Source: Prorocentrum cordatum
Lineage: Eukaryota; Sar; Dinophyceae; Prorocentrales; Prorocentraceae
Assembly: GCA_963575745.1 (NCBI GenBank)
Contig: CAUYUJ010014760.1
Location: 1,064,077-1,128,076, forward strand
Length of the DNA: 64,000 nucleotides
Reading direction: 5' to 3'
The translations under genes were made by a program, and so were the position numbers. Below, piece by piece: positions 58,810 to 64,000 of the stretch (positions are counted from its first letter, which is position 1; every line of letters begins with the position of its first letter). Below the pieces are notes generated by a model. That model was not told the DNA's origin, searched no databases, and was given only the letters and a program-made list of their open reading frames with translations.

Positions 58810-59826
58810 ATGTTTCAAATGTGGGTGCAAAAAAATGAGCTATACAATTGGCCTGCAACCTACTCCCAATGTACGTGGGTCCCACGGGATGCAACCGCTT
58901 ACCAGATCATGGTGCAACGATCTACGATCGAAATCGACGTTCCCACGAGAGCTCAGTTTGACATGCTGTTAGCTTGCATGCGTTTTGACGAGGTTTACGG
59001 CGGTTTCGCCACGTTTCTGCAAGTTCGCGGACTGAACCTCGAACCAGGGATGCGCCTTAATCGATGCTTTTTCTTTATTTCTGTTTTCTCTAATTTATCT
59101 TTCTTCTCTTTACCCCCCCCCCCCCTTCCCCCGCCCCCATCTCTTTCCCCCCCCCCCCCTCCCCTCCCCCCCCCCCCCTCCTACCATCTCTGGTGCTCGC
59201 CCATTTCTTGGCCCTTTTGGGTCAAAGACATTCATCGATTACGCGAACTCGTTCCACCCTTGCGGTTGACTTTCTTTGACAACAAAGCTGGAATGGGTCT
59301 CAACTTGTTATGCCCCCTGTTCTCGGTTGTTGGCTTTTCTGTGAACAATGTTCACCTTGACGTGATGCACATATTGGATCTCGGGTGCTCACAATGCCAT
59401 ATTGGTTTGATCTTTCATCGTGTGTGTAAGAATAACTTTGCACGCTCGCTGAGAGCGAACGCAAAGTTACGGAAACACGACAACCTGCTTCACTTGAGGA
59501 GGCCGAATCGGGCTCCCCACGGGCATTGTTCGAATGGCCACTTCCTGGCAAGATGGTGGATTGCGGCGTTGGGGGGGCAAGGGGAGGAGGAGGAGGAGAC
59601 GGAGGAGGAGGATGAGGAGGGAGACGAGGACAAGGATGAGGAGGAGGAGGAGGAGGCAGGGGCTGGAGGGCACCCCAAACAAACAACGCGAACGCCGTCT
59701 AGCCAGGAAGGTGGCGTCTCGATCAGTGCTTGGGGAGAGTCCCATTCCCAGGCGACTTCGGGCGTTCTACCTTGCAACGCCGCTGCCTCGTGGGAAAAGG
59801 TGCCGTATCAATCGGATCACCTATAA
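58810..59826 (+). pseudogene. Transposase core segment with the LDVMHI motif
   Basis: 338-residue frame. Residues 1-80 contain NELYNWPATYSQCTWVPRD and a cysteine-rich start just upstream (CFKCGC). Residues 90-128 are a poly-Pro/Ser insertion from a C-rich tract. Residues 130-260 are the conserved core, including FDNKAGMGLN and LDVMHILDLG. After about residue 255 the frame enters a GGA repeat and its tail is not native. Confidence 0.6.
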
Positions 59827-60289
59827 GATGTTCGCCCCCGCGAAAGAGAACCAATTCCCCAGGTTGAAAGCTAAAGCCGCCGAGACACGCCATTTGATAC
59901 CGTTTGCTGTGCAGCTGTGCTCGGACAGTTTGCGTTTTTTAGGCCCTCATGGGCCCAACATTGCCATCGCCGCCAAGGCTCTCCATGAAGCCCAGGATGC
60001 GATGATGCGCGAGCCACGTCGGATGTCCGATGGTGGCCGCGATCGCCCTCAGAAGGCCATGTTAAGGTTTCTTCATTTTTGGAAAGGGGCTGGGGGCCAC
60101 AAACTTTTTAAGCACCACATGGCCTTCCACATCCCCGAATACGTGGAAACCCACGGGAACCCCCGTTTTTATTGGACCTACGCAGACGAACAAGAGAACC
60201 GTCTGATGGGTCGGGTCGCAAAATCGCTGCACGCTGGCCCCACGTTCTACACCCGTTTTTTAGAGAAAGTTCTCATCGAACATTGCTGA
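59650..60289 (+). pseudogene. Transposase C-terminal segment
   Basis: About 210 residues after the GGA insertion, in a different frame from the core. KMFAPAKENQFPRLKAKAAE, GGHKLFKHHMAFHIPEYVE and FYTRFLEKVLIEHC (then TGA) look like intact protein. It includes a His-rich stretch and an acidic cluster (YADEQEN) near the C-terminus. Confidence 0.6.
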
Positions 60290-60509
60290 GTTCTTTGGAT
60301 GGTGAATGAAGAGGGAACAATGAGGAATGACGAGGGGGAACCCTTCTAACCAGACAAATGATCATCGATCTCGCTTCTCATGAGACGAACGATCATCGCA
60401 ATTTAGCGCAGAGGGCCCCGTGCTGCGTCTTTCCTTGAGTATGTTTCACCAAGGGGCCGCGCGGCAGAAGCATGGTGCGCTTCAGGCGCTCCTGAGGGCG
60501 GAGCTGTTC

Positions 60510-61020
60510 ATGATCAGGCCGCGCGTTTCGCAGCGGGCCTGCGTTTCCTCCGCTCTCGGAGCCAAGCGTGGGAAGGAAGGTGGAAAAAGAGGAGGAGGAG
60601 GAAGAGGAGGAGGAAGGAAATGGCGTTCCATTTTTTCTCCAGAGAGAAACGACAGGCCGCGCACTTCGCAGCAGGCCTGCGTTTCCTCCGCTCTCGGAGC
60701 CAAGCGTGGGAAGGAAGGTGGAAACAGAGAAGGCGGAGGAATAGGAGGAGGAGGAAGGACATGACGTTCCATTTTTTCTCCAGAGAGAAACGACAGGCCG
60801 CGCACTTCGCAGCAGGCCTGCGTTCCCCCCGCTCTCGGAGCCAAGCGCGGGAAGGAAGGTGGAAAAAAGAGAAGGAGGAGGAAGAGGAGGAGGAGGAGGA
60901 GGAAGGAAATGGCGTTCCCTTTTTTCTCCAGCGAGAAACGACAGGCCGCGCACTTCGCAGCAGGCCTGCGTTTCCTCTCTCGGAACCAAGCGCGGGAAGG
61001 AAGAAGGTGGAACAGGAGGA
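60510..61020 (+). repeat. Four tandem units of 138-148 bp
   Basis: Each unit has CAGGCCGCGCACTTCGCAGC, GGCCTGCGTTTCCTC, CGGAGCCAAGCG, GGGAAGGAAGGTGG, then a GGA spacer of variable length. The GGA spacer explains the length variation. Arg, Phe or Pro frames across it are shadows. Confidence 0.85.
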
Positions 61021-61124
61021 GGCATAATCGGAAGCAGAGGAAAAGGAAAATGAGGAACAAGATGAGGATAAAGAAGAGAAGGAGGAGGAGGACGCAAGAG
61101 CGGACGCGAGGCACGGGCCCGCTC

Positions 61125-61300
61125 CGCTTGAATATGTTTCACCAGGGGGGGGGGCGCTCCGTTTCAATATGTCTCACCATGCATGGGGCGCCCCCCCCCG
61201 AGAGGGCTCACCATACGAGGGGGTGGGCGAAGGAAAACGAAGATAAGGAACGGGAGGAGGAGGACGAGGGGAACGGGAGGAGAGGGTTCACCATGCGAGG
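61125..61300. repeat. Repeated AATATGTTTCACCA..GGGGCGC units
   Basis: AATATGTTTCACCAGGGGG, AATATGTCTCACCATGCATG and GGGTTCACCATGCGAGG at short intervals; a relative (GAGTATGTTTCACCAAGGGG) is at 60438. Confidence 0.65.
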
Positions 61301-61765
61301 TGGTGGGCTGCAGCGTGGCGGTAGGCGCTGCGGCTGCGTACTGAACGCCAGATCCGCTGCGTGAAGAGACATGGGGTTGCCTCCGTTTTCCCAACCCTCC
61401 AAACCCCCACTTTGAATATTCTTCCATATGTGCCCATATATCCTCGCCCCACTTCCTGGACCCACGGGGGAGATGGGAATGTTCCGAACTAGTCGGTATA
61501 GTATTCCATATATGTGCCCATCACTCCTCACGATTGCTTTGTTCCTCGGGTCACGCACGGGCAAATATAGGAATCTCCCCGAAAGGCTCGGGGAAGATGA
61601 GGAGGAGGAGGAGGGCGAGGAGGAGGAGGAGGGGGAGGGGGAAGAGGAATGGCCAAGGCTTGTCGGCGCAACGTCGAGGCCGCGTGGCTACCCTGCCGGG
61701 TCGAGGCCGTGTTCCCGCATTTCATCTGCACGATTGGTATGTTGCCGCCCCTGGAAAACACTCAA

Positions 61766-61768
61766 TAC

Positions 61769-61799
<31 letters not shown>

Positions 61800-61808
61800 C
61801 ATATATAG
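61766..61808. repeat. (TA)n microsatellite
   Basis: ATATATATATATATACATAT. Confidence 0.9.
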
Positions 61809-61935
61809 CACAAGCGAGTGTTATCCAGACGACGGCACAGCTGTTTTTCTTGTTTGTCTGCCTCTCGCAGTTTGCACTGTCCTCCTTGCCCTCTCTCAGA
61901 AAACAAAACAAAACAACAACAAACAACAGCAGCAA

Positions 61936-61936
<1 letters not shown>

Positions 61937-61989
<53 letters not shown>
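61937..61989 (+). repeat. Poly(A)53 tract
   Basis: Uninterrupted A run preceded by an AACAAAACAAAACAACAAC stretch, which could be slippage of CAA into A or the tail of a retroposed transcript. Confidence 0.9.
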
Positions 61990-61990
<1 letters not shown>

Positions 61991-62302
61991 GCAGGCCCCC
62001 GCAAATGGCCCCAAAAGCACCCGCAAAAGGCTCCAAAGGCTTCAACGGAAAAGAAACATATTCTCGATAATTTCTCTGTCTGGTCGTCCTCGGCAGAAGA
62101 TGTCCAGTTGAATGTTGTCACCTGGGCGTTGCCGTTGCTCGACAAGGCCTTGTCGCAAAGGCAGCTTGCACATGCGTGCTTGAACAATGTGTGTTGTGAA
62201 AAACATGCCCCCTGCATTCCTCTTCGCAAAATACACATGTACTATATTACTAATATTACTAATAATACAAATTTCTGCGGTTCCTACCGACGGCATGTCT
62301 GA
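61990..62302 (+). CDS. Protein-like segment after poly(A), unidentified
   Basis: The frame ending at 62302 reads KKHILDNFSVWSSSAEDV and PLLDKALSQRQLAHACLNN, non-repetitive and helical. The start is unclear: an ATG at 62005 is in another frame, and the open frame itself runs back through the poly(A). Possibly an exon near the right end of the large element. No domain recognised. Confidence 0.3.
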
Positions 62303-62318
62303 ATCTGTTTTCTGCCCC

Positions 62319-62319
<1 letters not shown>

Positions 62320-62374
<55 letters not shown>

Positions 62375-62407
62375 ATAGTAGTAGTAGTAGTAGTAGTAGT
62401 GATAGTA
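62320..62407 (+). repeat. (TAG)n microsatellite
   Basis: TAGTAGTAG with single TAA and GATAG interruptions, adjoining the F7 foldback. It mirrors the TAC array at 41250. Confidence 0.95.
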
Positions 62408-62412
62408 GATTC

Positions 62413-62692
62413 TATAAAAATATGGAAAACCCGACGCGTTCCTTCGGCCTCCTTAAAGGGCCCCAGAATTTTTCGATTTCGTTTTTGGAATTAGATGTAG
62501 ATTTATTAATGGTGAATAATACACAAGCTAAGTTTAGCAGAGCGCCGCCGCGCGCGCGGCGGCGCTCCGCTGAGCTTCGCGTATATATTATTCACCACTA
62601 ATAAATCCACATTTCATTCCAAAAACGAATTCGAAAATTTCTGGTGCCCTTTAAGGAGGCCGAAGGAACGCGTCGTTTTTCCATATTTTTAT
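62413..62692. mobile_element. F7 foldback, complete (280 bp)
   Basis: TATAAAAATATGGAAAA at the left and TTTTTCCATATTTTTATA at the right. Arms of about 130 bp contain CGACGCGTTCCTTCGGCC, GGGCCCCAGAATTTTTCG, and AATTAGATGTAGATTTATTA with diverged complements. The centre is GCCGCCGCGCGCGCGGCGGC. A one-armed copy lies at 41076. Confidence 0.9.
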
Positions 62693-62938
62693 ACTACAAA
62701 ACTGAATCTAGGAAGCGCGCGCGCGCGGTGCTCCCGCAGTTAAAGGCTCCGAGGGACCCCAAAGCTCTCGCAAAAGCTCCAATGCTACAACTACAGGCCC
62801 AACACGAATATCTGGGCCACTCCAGCCACAACGACAGTTTTGTTTCGAACTAATTGGGTCGCCATTTTGTTTTATAAAGACAACAATGTTTTTCATTATC
62901 TTGGTTGTTTTGAACTACCATAATCATTTTGATGTGTT

Positions 62939-63011
62939 GTCTTGAGTTTTTCGCGATGTCGTGAGTTTTCTCTGGCGTCGTGAGTTAAACTCATGACGTT
63001 TCAGGACGTCG
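62939..63011 (+). repeat. Subterminal GTCGTGAG repeats, right end
   Basis: GTCGTGAG three times plus one GTCTTGAG variant, and the inverted form CTCATGACG once. Confidence 0.7.
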
Positions 63012-63040
63012 TGAGAAACTCATGGCGGTGGAGGTCAGGG
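63012..63040 (-). repeat. Right terminal inverted repeat of the large element
   Basis: TGAGAAACTCATGGCGGTGG then AGGTCAGGG; see 40624-40652. Confidence 0.75.
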
Positions 63041-64000
63041 TACGTTGGTTCCGCGCGAAGGAGCCGAATATGAGACTCATCTTAAGCAAGGTAGGTCTGG
63101 ACAGTGCCAGACTAAACCTAATCAAAGGTGTCTGCGGCACATGCCGAGAATGCAGAGCTTGGGACAAGCCTGGACACATTGTTATGCCCTCTATTGCATT
63201 ACCTGGCAAATTCAACGAGGTGGTGGCACGTGATCGGATGTTCTACAAACAAGAACACCAACTATTCCACATGATCGATCGCTGTATACGGCATGCTACT
63301 GGGATTGAAATACCAGACAAGGGTATGACCAGCATCCTGGATGCATACCATCAGTGCTGGATGCAGTTTGGACCAGCAAAGGTACTCTACTCTGATGTAA
63401 AGGGCGCCCTTAACAACGACGCAGTCCTCAAAGCAAAAGGCACTGAACTTAGGATACGTGTGCGTGGACAGCACGCTACAAGGATCGAGGCCAGAAATGA
63501 CACCCTACGCCCTTTACTTCACGTCATGGAGGCTGAACTCAATAGGTTAGATCTACCTCCTTGTGTTCACCCGACTACTGCACGAAGCCCGGTTCGCCGC
63601 CAACGCGTTCACCTTCTATAGCGAGGTGTTTCCATGCAGCGCTCTGTTTGGACGGCAACCAGCAATGCTCCCCGACCTACCTGTCCTGGACCACGAGCAG
63701 CCGACGGAAACATCGGATCTTTCTCGTGAACAGACGATACGCAGGGTATGCATTGAAGCTATCACACACGCCACAGCAGTAGCTAAGACCAATCGTGCCT
63801 TACGCACTAAGACGACAATTTCCGGTCAGCACTATTATGATGAAGGAGACTTGGTCGATTACCATCGCCGCGCGACCACGATGGATGATTGGGGAGGCTG
63901 GAATGGCCCGTTCCCAGCTGTAAAGAATGATCCCGAAAGGGGTCAGGTCGTCATCCGAGTGGGCAATCGAGATGTTCAAGTACAATACGGCGATGCAAGG
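63041..64000 (+). pseudogene. Copia-type integrase region of an LTR retrotransposon, partial
   Basis: From the element boundary the frame reads VRWFRAKEPNMRLILSKVGL, then a zinc-binding-like CGTCREC, then an RNase-H-fold integrase core with candidate acidic residues in VVARDRMFY, VLYSDVKG and RIEARND. Numbering from the ATG at 63022, these are D71, D125 and E156. The first frame stops at 63619-63621. From 63554 the coding sense continues in another frame (LLHEARFAANAFTFY, LFGRQPAMLPDLPVLD, YYDEGDLVDYHR) to the window end, so there is one frameshift. Integrase joins reverse-transcribed DNA to the genome. Gag, protease and the start of pol are not visible; reverse transcriptase would lie beyond the window. 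The 5' side is cut by the end of the 22-kb element. Confidence 0.75.

Larger units (their letters stand above)
57407..60289 (+). pseudogene. CACTA/Tnp2-like transposase pseudogene
   Basis: Transposase-like coding segments follow each other on the plus strand: 57407-57829, about 57905-58110, 58500-58783, 58810-59570 and 59650-60289. NNVHLDVMHILDLGCSQC at about 59345-59395 matches the LDVMHI signature of Tnp2-type (Transposase_21) enzymes of EnSpm/CACTA elements, where the aspartate is catalytic. The last segment contains YADEQENRLMGRVAK, with acidic residues that could supply the final glutamate. Frames are broken by a TAA near 58784, a shift in an A run near 58835, a C-rich insertion (59105-59180) and a GGA insertion (59580-59655). 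The enzyme would cut and join element ends; this copy is probably inactive unless the insertions are introns. Confidence 0.6.

Noticed and set aside
60510-61020. Evenly spaced direct repeats considered as a CRISPR array
   Set aside because: Units are about 140 bp with GGA spacers, unlike 25-40-bp repeats with unique spacers; the organism is eukaryotic.
61937-61989. Poly(A) as proof of a retroposed gene
   Set aside because: No spliced-leader remnant, no target duplication and an adjoining CAA-rich stretch; replication slippage is equally likely.

Overview
The window looks like nuclear DNA of a dinoflagellate; a Prorocentrum-like species is possible but not proven. The base composition is GC-rich. 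Coding signal is sparse and lies in islands between simple-sequence tracts, mostly (GGA)n/(TCC)n. Short exons are separated by repeat-filled introns, some with GT donors and others apparently GC or GA. There are many short inverted-repeat elements, broken retroelement ORFs, and no bacterial operon structure. I found no rRNA, tRNA, CRISPR array or dinoflagellate spliced-leader sequence. Most long open frames are read-through of purine or pyrimidine triplet repeats and are not annotated as genes.

Left part (1-38.9 kb): a repeat-dense tract with at least seven families of small non-autonomous inverted-repeat elements. (F1) about 185 bp, ends CCCAGACCCCC. (F2) GTCGGGC foldback, 97-190 bp. (F3) TCCGCGCGGA foldback, about 125-175 bp. 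(F4) 173-bp element with TA target duplication, Tc1/mariner-like. (F5) about 171 bp, TCGGG ends. (F6) 175-206 bp, TCGGCGGCG ends. (F8) a single 175-bp near-perfect foldback. The most gene-like locus is a membrane-protein fragment (15.77-16.8 kb). Its reading frame is interrupted by a 426-bp element with 26-bp terminal inverted repeats and a 6-bp target duplication; removing one copy restores the frame exactly, which is the structure of an introner. A degraded LINE-like element (zinc-ribbon and coiled-coil ORF1 plus endonuclease) lies on the minus strand at 10.5-12.7 kb, and a second copy on the plus strand at 39.0-40.6 kb.

Right part (40.6-63.0 kb): two ends that are inverted copies of each other (28 of 29 bases identical) lie 22.4 kb apart. 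Inside both are GTCGTGAG subterminal repeats, then a GGAACGCGTC foldback (F7) beside a TAC/TAG microsatellite. Between them are a CACTA/Tnp2-like transposase pseudogene (57.4-60.3 kb, LDVMHI motif), two multi-exon genes of unknown function (gene A 42.9-48.7 kb, gene B 52.4-56.3 kb), a 0.9-kb 11/13-bp satellite and many microsatellites. I read this as a candidate giant CACTA-like transposon with cargo. The outer flanks are a severed LINE endonuclease frame on the left and a Copia-type integrase on the right. No clear target-site duplication was found, so chimerism or rearrangement remains possible.

The last 1 kb is a frameshifted Copia-like integrase that runs off the window end. Exon boundaries in genes A and B come from reading frames and splice-like dinucleotides only; transcript data would be needed to fix them.
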